Shown here one piece after another: positions 18,586 to 26,572 of a DNA stretch of 64,000 nt. Position 1 is the stretch's first letter. Every line of letters starts with the position of its first letter. Under the pieces are notes generated by a model. That model had not been told where the DNA came from. It saw only the letters and a program-made list of their open reading frames with translations, and did no database searches. The stretch is taken from contig NZ_JPXI01000037.1 in NCBI RefSeq assembly GCF_000740675.1, positions 310,001 to 374,000 of the forward strand, read 5' to 3'. This stretch comes from Massilia sp. BSC265 (GTDB lineage Bacteria; Pseudomonadota; Gammaproteobacteria; Burkholderiales; Burkholderiaceae_D). The translations under genes and the position numbers were made by a program.

Positions 18586-20043
18586 TTAATCGACGGCCTT
18601 GACCATCGCTTCGATCACCTTCTTGGCGTCGCCGAACACCATCATCGTGTTCGGCTGGTAGAACAGGTCGTTGTCCAGGCCGGCGTAGCCGCTGGCCATC
18701 GAGCGCTTATTCACGATGATGCTCTTGGCTTTATAGGCCTCGAGGATCGGCATGCCCGCGATCGGCGACTTCGGGTCCTTGGCCGCCGGGTTCACCACGT
18801 CGTTCGCGCCCAGCACCAGCACCACGTCGGTCTGGCCGAACTCGCCGTTGATGTCTTCCATCTCGACCACCTGGTCATAGGGAACCTCGGCCTCGGCCAG
18901 CAGCACGTTCATGTGGCCCGGCATGCGGCCCGCCACCGGGTGGATCGCGTAGCGCACCTGCACGCCGTGCTCGGTCAGCTTGTCGACCAGTTCCTTCACC
19001 GAGTGCTGGGCGCGCGCCACCGCCAAGCCGTAGCCGGGGACGATGATCACCGATTCCGCATTTTGCAGGATGAAGGCGGCGTCGTCGGCCGAGCCGGATT
19101 TCACCGGGCGCTGTTCCTTGCTGCCGCCGTCGTCCGCGACCGCTTCCCCCCCGAAGCCGCCCAGGATCACGTTGAAGAACGAGCGGTTCATCGCCTTGCA
19201 CATGATGTACGACAGGATTGCGCCGCTCGAGCCCACCAGCGAGCCGGCGATGATCAGCATCGAGTTGTTCAGCGAGAAGCCGATGCCCGCCGCCGCCCAG
19301 CCCGAGTAGGAGTTGAGCATCGAGACCACCACCGGCATGTCGGCGCCGCCGATCGGGATGATGATCAAGACGCCCAGCACGAAGGAGAGCGCGGCCATGA
19401 TGATGAACGGGGTCCAGGCCGGCGCCACATTGTCGTCGAAGCAGAACACCAGCCCCAACGCGATGATGGCGATCGCCAGCACCAGGTTCAGGATGTGCTG
19501 CCCGGCGAAGCGCACCGGCGCGCCCTGGAACAGGCGAAATTTGTACTTGCCCGACAGCTTGCCGAAGGCGATCACCGAACCCGAGAAGGTCACCGCGCCC
19601 ACGAAGGTGCCGATGAACAGTTCCAGGCGGTTGCCGAAGGGGAGCGGAGTCTCGCGCGTGGCGATGTTGAAGGCCCAGGGCTCGGACACGGCGGCAATCG
19701 CGATGCACACGGCGGCCAGGCCGATCAGCGAGTGCATGGCCGCGACCAGTTCCGGCATCTTGGTCATCTCGACCTTCTTGGCCGCCACCGCGCCGATGGC
19801 GCCGCCCACCACCACGCCCAGGATCACCAAGGTGAAGCCCATGCCGCTTCCGGTAGCCAGTTCGGCCTGCAGCTTGAGCATCAGGGCAATGGTGGTGACG
19901 ACCGCAATCGCCATGCCGGCCATGCCGAAGGTATTCCCGATGCGCGCCGTCGACGGCGAGGACAGTCCCTTGAGCGCCTGGATGAAGCAGACCGAGGCCA
20001 CCAGGTAGAACAGGGTCACGAGGTTCATGCTGATGAAGTTCAT
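18586..20043 (-). CDS. pntB: NAD(P) transhydrogenase subunit beta
   Basis: Membrane subunit of the proton-translocating transhydrogenase that makes NADPH from NADH using the proton gradient. The 485-residue protein has about nine hydrophobic segments in its first 260 residues (opening MNFISMNLVTLFYLVASVCF). A soluble NADP-binding domain III follows from about residue 305, with SVIIVPGYGLAVARAQH, HPVAGRMPGHMNVLLAEA and VLGANDVVNPAA. Length fits the family (about 460-485). Its start overlaps the stop of the preceding subunit by four bases, so the three pnt genes form one operon. Confidence 0.96.
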   Translation of the reverse strand: MNFISMNLVTLFYLVASVCFIQALKGLSSPSTARIGNTFGMAGMAIAVVTTIALMLKLQAELATGSGMGFTLVILGVVVGGAIGAVAAKKVEMTKMPELVAAMHSLIGLAAVCIAIAAVSEPWAFNIATRETPLPFGNRLELFIGTFVGAVTFSGSVIAFGKLSGKYKFRLFQGAPVRFAGQHILNLVLAIAIIALGLVFCFDDNVAPAWTPFIIMAALSFVLGVLIIIPIGGADMPVVVSMLNSYSGWAAAGIGFSLNNSMLIIAGSLVGSSGAILSYIMCKAMNRSFFNVILGGFGGEAVADDGGSKEQRPVKSGSADDAAFILQNAESVIIVPGYGLAVARAQHSVKELVDKLTEHGVQVRYAIHPVAGRMPGHMNVLLAEAEVPYDQVVEMEDINGEFGQTDVVLVLGANDVVNPAAKDPKSPIAGMPILEAYKAKSIIVNKRSMASGYAGLDNDLFYQPNTMMVFGDAKKVIEAMVKAVD

Positions 20044-20381
20044 GCCCGCTCCTCCGCGCCGGTAGCCTTTGCCGCCGGAAGCCCGGCCCCCTTCGGCTCC
20101 TTCTTCTTGAACATCTCCAGCATGCGGCGTGTGACCATGAAGCCGCCGAAGACGTTCACCGCGGCCAGCGCCACCGCCAGCGTGCCGGCCACCTGCCCGG
20201 CTAGCCCTTCGGTGAGCCCGGCGGCCAGCATGGCGCCGACGATGACGATGGCGGAGATCGCGTTGGTCACCGCCATCAGGGGCGTGTGCAGCGCGGGGGT
20301 GACGTTCCAGACCACGTGGTAGCCGACGTAGATGGCCAGCACGAAGATGATCAGGTTGATGATGGTATGGCTGATTTCCAT
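20040..20381 (-). CDS. pntAB: NAD(P) transhydrogenase subunit alpha, membrane part
   Basis: Small membrane subunit (domain IIa) that completes the proton channel with PntB. The 113-residue protein has three or four hydrophobic helices: HTIINLIIFVLAIYVGYHVV, ITNAISAIVIVGAML-type segments and VAGTLAVALAAVNVFGGFMV. The conserved FGGFMVTRRMLEMFKKKE ends the membrane part. In Escherichia coli this region is the C-terminus of a single PntA; here it is a separate gene, as in Rhodospirillum and many betaproteobacteria. It starts 41 bases after pntAA and overlaps pntB by ATGA. Confidence 0.95.
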   Translation of the reverse strand: MEISHTIINLIIFVLAIYVGYHVVWNVTPALHTPLMAVTNAISAIVIVGAMLAAGLTEGLAGQVAGTLAVALAAVNVFGGFMVTRRMLEMFKKKEPKGAGLPAAKATGAEERA

Positions 20382-20422
20382 GCTCCGCTCCTCGGATCCT
20401 CGTTATTGGTCTAGGTACGTAC

Positions 20423-21535
20423 TCATTTGCGTAAAACTGCGCCGTCGGCGCACACCAGCGTGGCGCGCACGATCTCGTCTTCGCGGTCGATCATGAACTT
20501 GTCTTCCTTGTCGATGACCAGCTTGAGGAAATCCAGCACATTCCGGGCATACAGGGCGGATGCGTCGGCCGCCACCATGGACGCCAGGTTCGGTTCGCCG
20601 ACGATGACCACGCCGTGCTTCACCACCGTGCGGCCCAGCTCCGTCAGCGGGCAGTTGCCGCCCTGCTCGATCGCCATGTCGACGATCACCGAGCCCGGCT
20701 TCATGGCCTGCACCGTCTCTTCGCCGATCAGGGTCGGCGCCTTGCGGCCCGGGATCAGCGCGGTGGTGATGACGATGTCGGCCAGCTTGGCGCGCTCGTG
20801 CACCAGCGCGGCCTGGCGCTGCATCCAGGCGGCCGGCATCGGGCGCGCGTAGCCGCCGGCGCCTTGCGCGATCTCGCGCTCCTCGTCGGTTTCATAGGGC
20901 ACGTCGATGAACTTGGCGCCGAGCGACTCCACCTGTTCCTTCACGGGCGGGCGCACGTCGGAGGCTTCGATCACGGCGCCCAGGCGCTTGGCGGTGGCGA
21001 TCGCCTGCAGGCCGGCCACGCCGACGCCCATGATCAGCACGCGCGCCGCCTTGACCGTGCCGGCTGCCGTCATCAGCATCGGCATGAAGCGCTGGTAGGT
21101 GTTCGCCGCCAGCATCACGGCCTTGTAGCCGGCGATGTTGGCCTGGCTCGACAGCACGTCCATCGACTGGGCACGCGTGATGCGGGGCGCGGCCTCGAGC
21201 GCGAAGGCGGTCAGGCGGGCATCGGCCAGCGCTGCCAGGTTCTCGGTATCGAAGGGATTGAGCATGCCGACCAGGACGGTGCCGGGGCGCATGCGGGCGC
21301 GCTCGGCGCCATCGGGGCTGCGCACCTTGAGGACCATGTCGGCCCCGAAGGCGGTGGCGGCATCGACGATGCCGGCGCCGGCCGCTTCGTACGCCGAATC
21401 GGGATAGGATGCGCGCACCCCGGCGCCGCTTTCCACCAGCACCTGGTGGCGTGTGGCCAGCTTCTTGACGGTTTCGGGAGTTGCAGCAACGCGGGTCTCG
21501 CCCGGCCTGGTCTCGGCCGGTATGCCAATTCTCAT
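20423..21535 (-). CDS. pntAA: NAD(P) transhydrogenase subunit alpha, NAD-binding part
   Basis: Soluble NAD(H)-binding domain I of the transhydrogenase, homologous to alanine dehydrogenase. The 370-residue product opens MRIGIPAETRPGETRVAATP. It carries the mobile-loop region, the Rossmann motif VLIMGVGVAGLQAIATAKRL near residues 166-185, VIEASDVRPPVKEQVESLG and VIVDMAIEQGGNCPLTE. A GGAGGG ribosome-binding site lies just before the start. It is the first gene of the pntAA-pntAB-pntB operon, and its promoter must lie in the 248-base divergent spacer shared with nudJ. Confidence 0.96.
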   Translation of the reverse strand: MRIGIPAETRPGETRVAATPETVKKLATRHQVLVESGAGVRASYPDSAYEAAGAGIVDAATAFGADMVLKVRSPDGAERARMRPGTVLVGMLNPFDTENLAALADARLTAFALEAAPRITRAQSMDVLSSQANIAGYKAVMLAANTYQRFMPMLMTAAGTVKAARVLIMGVGVAGLQAIATAKRLGAVIEASDVRPPVKEQVESLGAKFIDVPYETDEEREIAQGAGGYARPMPAAWMQRQAALVHERAKLADIVITTALIPGRKAPTLIGEETVQAMKPGSVIVDMAIEQGGNCPLTELGRTVVKHGVVIVGEPNLASMVAADASALYARNVLDFLKLVIDKEDKFMIDREDEIVRATLVCADGAVLRK

Positions 21536-21783
21536 GAATCCCTCCGTTCAGTGGACACATCTGTCCACAATCTATCATGTAATTACGCGAATTGCTCAAC
21601 AACAAATACTAAAAAAATAATATTTGATTGTCGCGAAAACCCGGACGTGGAACCAGTACCATTGAATGATTGTTTGCAATAAATCAAGGCCATTTAACGA
21701 CAGGCAAGCGCACCGTAGCGTGGGTGGATGAGCAGAGATGCTCCCTGTCAAGGTAAAATGTCGGCTCATTTTCAAGGACGCGC
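21536..21783. other. divergent spacer between pntAA and nudJ
   Basis: This 248-base spacer has an AT-rich core at about 21580-21640 (runs such as CTAAAAAAATAATATTTGATTG). It should hold the outward promoters for the pnt operon and nudJ-mnmA. I could not fix -35/-10 pairs with confidence, and no RNA gene is apparent. Confidence 0.4.
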
Positions 21784-22266
21784 ATGACCGATATCTTCAA
21801 ACCATCCGTGACCGTCGCCGCGATCATCGAGCGCGATGGACGTTTCCTGCTGATCGAGGAAGAGACGAGCGAAGGCGTGAAGCTGAACCAGCCGGCAGGG
21901 CACCTCGACCCGCACGAGTCGCTCGAGCAGGCGGTCGTGCGCGAAGCACTGGAGGAAACCGCGCACGAATTCATCCCGACCGCGCTGGTGGGCATGTACA
22001 TGTCGCGTTACCATTCGAAGTCGCGCGGCACCGATGTGACCTACCTGCGCTTCACCTTCTGCGGCCATGCCGGTCGCGAACTGGACCAGCCGCTCGACGA
22101 AGGCATCCTGCGCACCATGTGGATGACGCGCGACGAAATCGCCGCCACCGCCGACCGCCACCGCAGCCCGATCGTGCTGCAGTGCGTGGACGACTACCTG
22201 GCCGGCCACCGTACCCCGCTGCACCTGCTGTACACCCACCCTTCCGTATTCGAAGGCGGGATCTGA
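21784..22266 (+). CDS. nudJ: Nudix hydrolase, NudJ-like phosphatase
   Basis: Hydrolyses nucleoside di- and triphosphates (in Escherichia coli NudJ also acts on a thiamine pyrimidine pyrophosphate). The 160-residue product carries the Nudix box from Gly39 to about residue 61: G39, E45, then REALEET at 53-59. The metal-binding Glu are intact, but the late conserved Gly is Ala60. It sits immediately upstream of mnmA with a 19-base gap. The same nudJ-mnmA neighbourhood occurs in Escherichia coli and supports the name over other Nudix enzymes. Confidence 0.85.
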   Translation: MTDIFKPSVTVAAIIERDGRFLLIEEETSEGVKLNQPAGHLDPHESLEQAVVREALEETAHEFIPTALVGMYMSRYHSKSRGTDVTYLRFTFCGHAGRELDQPLDEGILRTMWMTRDEIAATADRHRSPIVLQCVDDYLAGHRTPLHLLYTHPSVFEGGI

Positions 22267-22285
22267 TTCAAGAAACGGAACAACA

Positions 22286-23389
22286 ATGAGCAAGAAAAAA
22301 GTCGTGATCGGGATGTCGGGCGGTGTCGACTCCTCGGTCGCGGCGTGGATGCTGAAGGAACAGGGCTACGAAGTCATCGGCCTGTTCATGAAGAACTGGG
22401 AAGACGACGACGATTCGGAATACTGCTCGACGCGCCAGGACTGGATCGACGCCGCCAGCGTGGCCGACGTGGTCGGCGTGGACATCGAGGCCGTCAACTT
22501 CGCCGCCGAATACAAGGACCGCGTGTTCGCGGAATTCCTGCGCGAGTACCAGGCCGGCCGCACGCCGAACCCGGACGTGCTGTGCAACGCCGAGATCAAG
22601 TTCAAGGCCTTCCTCGACCATGCGATGAAGCTGGGCGCCGACCTGATCGCGACCGGCCACTACGCACGCGTGCGCGAGAACGACGGCCGTTTCGAACTTC
22701 TCAAAGCGTTCGACCACACCAAGGACCAGAGCTACTTCCTGCACCGCCTGAACCAGGCCCAGCTCTCGAAGTCGCTGTTCCCGCTGGGCGAGATCCCGAA
22801 GACGGAAGTGCGCAAGATCGCTGAACGCCTGGGCCTGCCCAATGCGCAGAAGAAGGACTCGACCGGCATCTGCTTCATCGGCGAGCGCCCTTTCCGCGAG
22901 TTCCTGAACCGCTACCTGTCGCACAAGCCGGGGCCGATGAAGCTCGACAACGGCCAGGTCGTGGGCGAGCACATCGGCCTGTCCTTCTACACGCTGGGCC
23001 AGCGCAAGGGCATCGGCATCGGCGGCCTGAAGTCGCACAAGAACGCGGACGGCACCAGCGAGCCGTGGTTCGTGGCGCGCAAGGACGTGGCCAGCAACAC
23101 CTTGTACATCGTGCAGGGACACGACCATCCATGGCTGCTGTCGCCGCACCTGGAAGCCGGCCAGGCCAGCTGGACCGCGGGCGAGCCGCCTGCCAGCGGC
23201 AAGGCATTGTCGGCCAAGACCCGCTACCGCCAGGCGGACGTGGCCTGCACCGTGCGTGCCGACGGGGGCGACCGTTTTGCGCTCGATTTCGAGGAAGCGC
23301 AATGGGCGGTCACGCCGGGGCAGTCGGCCGTGCTGTACGACGGCGACGTGTGCCTGGGTGGCGGGATCATCGACAGCAACGCTGCCTAA
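22286..23389 (+). CDS. mnmA: tRNA-specific 2-thiouridylase MnmA
   Basis: ATP-dependent thiolation of the wobble uridine (U34) in tRNA for Lys, Glu and Gln, taking sulfur from the Tus relay. The 367-residue protein has the PP-loop [20 protein letters not shown] at residues 8-27. The nucleophile Cys lies in [12 protein letters not shown] near residue 109. The second catalytic Cys lies in [16 protein letters not shown] near residue 200, followed by the beta-barrel tRNA-binding end. The length is standard. It ends at a paired inverted element shared with the convergent EAL gene. Confidence 0.97.
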   Translation: MSKKKVVIGMSGGVDSSVAAWMLKEQGYEVIGLFMKNWEDDDDSEYCSTRQDWIDAASVADVVGVDIEAVNFAAEYKDRVFAEFLREYQAGRTPNPDVLCNAEIKFKAFLDHAMKLGADLIATGHYARVRENDGRFELLKAFDHTKDQSYFLHRLNQAQLSKSLFPLGEIPKTEVRKIAERLGLPNAQKKDSTGICFIGERPFREFLNRYLSHKPGPMKLDNGQVVGEHIGLSFYTLGQRKGIGIGGLKSHKNADGTSEPWFVARKDVASNTLYIVQGHDHPWLLSPHLEAGQASWTAGEPPASGKALSAKTRYRQADVACTVRADGGDRFALDFEEAQWAVTPGQSAVLYDGDVCLGGGIIDSNAA

Positions 23390-23392
23390 TTT

Positions 23393-23500
23393 GTAGGGTG
23401 GGCGGGTTCCCCGCCCACGCGGTGATAGTTTGGTTGTAAATAGCCTCGCGGGCGGCATCACCGCGATTTGAACGCGTGGGCGGGAGACCCGCCCCCCCTA
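23393..23500. repeat. paired inverted REP-like element (copy 1)
   Basis: Two head-to-head palindromic units. The first, at 23393-23426, is GTAGGGTGGGCGGG...CCCGCCCACGCGGTGAT. The second, on the opposite strand at about 23457-23500, is GTAGGGGGGGCGGG...CCCGCCCACGCG. About 30 bases separate them, and ATCACCGCG at the inner edge pairs with CGCGGTGAT. It lies at the convergent ends of mnmA and the EAL gene, and the TAG stop of the latter (23500-23498) falls inside the second unit. A related element is at 49775-49876. Confidence 0.8.
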
Positions 23501-25258
23501 CCGCCCTGCCAGCCACTCGGCCAGCGCCGCCGGCGCCATCGGGCGCCCGTAGTAGTACCCCTGCGCCTCGTCGCAGCCCGCCGCGCGCAGCTGCTGCGCC
23601 ACTCCCTCCGTCTCCACGCCTTCCGCCACCACCCGGTGGCCGAGGTCGTGCGACAGCTTGATCATGGTCGTCACCAGCGCACGCGTGCGCTCGTCCTTCT
23701 CCATGCCGCGCACGAACGACTGGTCGATCTTGACCACGTCGGCCGGCATGTCCTGCAGGTAGGACAGGCTGCTGTAGCCGGTGCCGAAGTCGTCGATGGC
23801 GATCTTCACGCCGCCCGCGGCCAGCCGCGCCATCGTGTCGTGCGCGGCCTTCGGCTTGCGCATCAGCGCGCTTTCCGTCATTTCCAGGGCCAGGCAAGCG
23901 GCCGGCAGGCCGTGGCGCGCCAGCCCCTCCAGCACGCGGTCGCTGAAGTCCGGTTCCTCGAGGTTCACGGCGGAGACGTTGACCGCGACCTGCAGGGTCA
24001 CGCCGTCGGCATGCCAGGCCGCCAGCTGGCGCAGGGCCGCCCCCAGCACCCATTCGGTGGTGGCGCGGGCCAGCGAGGTGGTCTCGACGATGGGCATGAA
24101 TTCGCCCGGCGGAATCGGGCCGGCATCGGGATGGTTCCAGCGCAGCAGGGCTTCCACGCCGAGGCAGCTGCCGTCGAACAGGGAGACCTTGGGCTGGAAG
24201 GCGAGGTGCAGCTCGCTCGGCTGGGCCAGTGCGCGCCCGAGTTCGCTGATCAGCCAGAAGCGGTGGCGGTAGGCGGCATCCTGCTCGGGCGAATACACGC
24301 GCAGGCCGGATTCGGCGTCGCGCGCATCGTGGGCGGCACTGTGCAGGTTGCGCAGCACGTCGAGCGGCGCGTCCTGGCCCACGGCGAAGCGCACCAGGCC
24401 GACCGTGGCCGTGGTCAGGAAGCCGCCCTGTCCCATCGGCGTGCGTTCCCCCAGCCAGGCCATCAAGGTGCTGCTGAAACGCACCAGGGACAGGCCGAGC
24501 GGCGCCAGGAAGGCGAACTGGGTCGGTGCAACGTGGTAGACCTTGCCGCCGCCGGCCAGCCCTCGCAGGGCCGGCACGGCTGCGCGCACGATGTCGTCGA
24601 GCCAGGTGCTCCCCATCACCCGCATGGCGTCGCTCAGCTCTTCCGGCGTCGCCAGGCTGACCAGGGCCGCCAGCTGGGGTTCCCCCTCGGCGGTGACGAT
24701 CGCCAGGTCGCGCACGTCGCTGACGAACTGGTTCCGGTTGGGCAGGCCGCTGACCGGATCGATACGTCCCAGCGCATGCTGCAGCTCGATCTGCGCCATG
24801 ACCATGGCCGCCAGGTCGCTCAATGCGGTGCGATCGGTATCCGTCACCGCGCGCGGTTCGGTGCCGAGCACGCACATCGCTCCCAGGCAGTGTCCGGTCT
24901 TCGTCACCAGCGGCGCGCCCAGGTAGAAACGGATCCCGCTGTCGGCCAGGGGGCTGTCGCGGAAGCACTCGCTCTCCAGCAGGTCCGGCACTTCCAGCAT
25001 CTCGCCGCTGTCCGCCACCGCCGCACAGGGCGCCTTTACGCGCGGGATCGCATTGTGCTCGACACCCACCTTCGACTTGAACCACTGGCGGTCGGTGTCA
25101 GTCAGCGAGACCGCGGCGATCGGCAGCTGGAACAGCTGGGAAGCCATGCGGGTGATGCGGTCGAAGGCTTCGCTGGGTGCGGTGTCGAGCAGCTCCAGCT
25201 GGCGCAGCACTTCGATGCGGTCGGCTTCCTGGAGAAATGGATCATGCCTCGTATTCAT
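23498..25258 (-). CDS. GAF / degenerate GGDEF / EAL cyclic-di-GMP phosphodiesterase
   Basis: A 586-residue cytoplasmic signalling protein. An N-terminal GAF domain (about residues 10-165, with WFKSKVGVEHNAI and LGAPLVTKTGHCLGAMCVLG) is followed by a GGDEF-like domain. It begins DPVSGLPNRNQF, but the GGDEF site reads HVAPTQFAFL, so it cannot be a normal cyclase. The C-terminal EAL domain is complete: EALLRWNHP, NVSAVNL, EMTESALM, IDDFGTGYSSLSYLQ with a later VKIDQSF, AEGVET and QGYYYGRPM. It should hydrolyse c-di-GMP under GAF control. The divergent neighbour carries a related GAF domain. The stop codon lies in a repeat element. Confidence 0.9.
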   Translation of the reverse strand: MNTRHDPFLQEADRIEVLRQLELLDTAPSEAFDRITRMASQLFQLPIAAVSLTDTDRQWFKSKVGVEHNAIPRVKAPCAAVADSGEMLEVPDLLESECFRDSPLADSGIRFYLGAPLVTKTGHCLGAMCVLGTEPRAVTDTDRTALSDLAAMVMAQIELQHALGRIDPVSGLPNRNQFVSDVRDLAIVTAEGEPQLAALVSLATPEELSDAMRVMGSTWLDDIVRAAVPALRGLAGGGKVYHVAPTQFAFLAPLGLSLVRFSSTLMAWLGERTPMGQGGFLTTATVGLVRFAVGQDAPLDVLRNLHSAAHDARDAESGLRVYSPEQDAAYRHRFWLISELGRALAQPSELHLAFQPKVSLFDGSCLGVEALLRWNHPDAGPIPPGEFMPIVETTSLARATTEWVLGAALRQLAAWHADGVTLQVAVNVSAVNLEEPDFSDRVLEGLARHGLPAACLALEMTESALMRKPKAAHDTMARLAAGGVKIAIDDFGTGYSSLSYLQDMPADVVKIDQSFVRGMEKDERTRALVTTMIKLSHDLGHRVVAEGVETEGVAQQLRAAGCDEAQGYYYGRPMAPAALAEWLAGR

Positions 25259-25311
25259 GGGGCGCCCTGGCTTCGCACACCGAAAGGCGCACGTATTTAT
25301 CGGAAATGCCG

Positions 25312-25317
25312 ATTATA
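25312..25317 (-). promoter_or_regulatory. possible -10 box for the EAL gene, in a hairpin
   Basis: On the minus strand this is a perfect TATAAT, 54-59 bases before the EAL start codon. It occupies the loop of the inverted repeat AAATGCCG / CGGCATTT at about 25304-25326. No good -35 is evident at 16-18 bases, so a classical sigma-70 promoter is only tentative. Confidence 0.35.
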
Positions 25318-25437
25318 GCGGCATTTTTCTGCAATACGATGCTTGCGGTCAATATTTCCCTAACTCCGTGCGCATTTTCGTCAAATATTGTCGCATTTCG
25401 GGTAGAATGCCTGCACTTACTACAAATCACCAAGAAC

Positions 25438-26142
25438 ATGAGCGAGGACGATCCGATCCTGACGACGCGGGAAGCGGCGCACATGCTGGGCGTGGCCGTC
25501 AGCACCGCGCAGCTCTGGATGGAAAGCGGGGCACTGCCGGCATGGAAGACACCCGGCGGGCACCGGCGCGTGCGACTGAGCGCCGTGCGCCGTCTGCAGG
25601 CGAAACAAGGCGCCGCCGGCGTCGTGCCCGGGGAGCCCGAAGCTGCGGGCTTCACGTCTCTGCCTGCCAGTGCAGCGGCCGCGCCGCAGGACGTCGAAGC
25701 GCTGTCCGGCCATGCCCTGCTCGACACCGCGCCCGAGGAAGTTTTCGACCGCCTGGCACGGCTGGCCGCACAGGTGACGGACTGTCCGATGGCGCTGGTC
25801 ACGGTGCTGGCCGGGCAGCGCCAGTGGTTCAAGGCGCGCGTGGGCGTCGGTCTGCAGGAAACGCCGCGCGAATGGGCATTCTGTGACCACGCGCTGGCGA
25901 GCGGCGAGGCGTTCGTGGTGGTCGACGCCGCCAATGATGTGCGCTTCGCCGCCAACCCGCTGGTGACGCGGGCGCCGCACGTGCGCTTCTATGCCGGCGT
26001 GCCGCTGGAAGACGCGCAAGGCCGCCGCTTCGGCACCCTGTGCGTGCTGGACCGCGAGCCGCGCCGGCTGCGCGAGCGCGAGCTGCGCGCCCTGCACGAG
26101 CTGGCGGAAATAGCGTCGGAAGAGACCAAACGTCGCGGCTGA
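25438..26142 (+). CDS. MerR/excisionase-type HTH fused to a GAF domain
   Basis: A 234-residue predicted regulator. Residues 8-56 form a MerR/BldC-type winged helix: LTTREAAHMLGVAVSTAQLW then GALPAWKTPGGHRRVRLSAV. After an Ala-rich linker comes a GAF domain (about 85-230) with ALLDTAPEEVFDRLARLAAQ, QRQWFKARVGVG, CDHALASGEAFVV and YAGVPLEDAQGRRFGTLCVL. The GAF is of the same type as that of the divergent EAL protein. The start ATG follows AATCACCAAGAAC, a weak ribosome-binding site. It could sense a small ligand or redox state and control nearby c-di-GMP genes, but this is inference. Confidence 0.82.
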   Translation: MSEDDPILTTREAAHMLGVAVSTAQLWMESGALPAWKTPGGHRRVRLSAVRRLQAKQGAAGVVPGEPEAAGFTSLPASAAAAPQDVEALSGHALLDTAPEEVFDRLARLAAQVTDCPMALVTVLAGQRQWFKARVGVGLQETPREWAFCDHALASGEAFVVVDAANDVRFAANPLVTRAPHVRFYAGVPLEDAQGRRFGTLCVLDREPRRLRERELRALHELAEIASEETKRRG

Positions 26143-26161
26143 GCGCCGTTCAGTTTTTCTG

Positions 26162-26560
26162 TTACGCCGCGTTACCCGCCGCAGCCTGCTGCTTGCGAAC
26201 GACCGCGATCACGGTATTGCGGATGGTCTTGAGCACGGCCTCGGCCTTGAAGGGCTTGACGATGAAGCCGTGCACGCCGCGCGCGAGCGCGTCCTGGATG
26301 GCGGTGGCATCGAGCGTGCCTGACACCATGAAGATCATTGCCTTCGGCAGCTGCACGCGCAGTTCCTCGACGATGCGGCTGCCGTCCTCGGCCTGCTCGC
26401 GCGCGATGCAGACGATCTGGGGGCGGTGCTTCATCGCCAGGCCGAAGCCAAGCGTGCCGGTATGCGTCTGCGCGACGACGTCGTAGCCGCCATCAAGCAG
26501 TACGGTGTTGAGCAGGCCGCGCGCAATGGCGCTGCCGTCCACGATCAATACCTTCAGCAT
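26162..26560 (-). CDS. CheY-like receiver domain protein lacking the phospho-aspartate
   Basis: A 132-residue single receiver domain. The fold is recognisable: MLKVLIVDGSAIARGLL at the start, FMVSGTLDATAI (Ser80 switch position) and GFIVKPFKAEAVL with the conserved Lys102. The acidic pair DD is reduced to Asp8-Gly9. The phosphoacceptor position, normally Asp in a PDLVLLD-type strand, is Ala53 (RPQIVCIAREQ). It is therefore probably a phosphorylation-independent pseudo-receiver that works by protein contact. It is convergent with the HTH-GAF gene (19-base gap) and 12 bases downstream of xni, so it may be co-transcribed with xni. Confidence 0.85.
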   Translation of the reverse strand: MLKVLIVDGSAIARGLLNTVLLDGGYDVVAQTHTGTLGFGLAMKHRPQIVCIAREQAEDGSRIVEELRVQLPKAMIFMVSGTLDATAIQDALARGVHGFIVKPFKAEAVLKTIRNTVIAVVRKQQAAAGNAA

Positions 26561-26572
26561 CGGCGCTTTCCT

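Noticed and set aside
21580..21640. AT-rich stretch considered as a replication origin or phage attachment site
   Set aside because: It has no DnaA-box cluster, direct repeats or tRNA end. It is an ordinary promoter-containing divergent spacer.
25304..25326. Hairpin plus T-run considered as a plus-strand terminator
   Set aside because: No gene ends on the plus strand here. The position between divergent genes suits a promoter or operator better.
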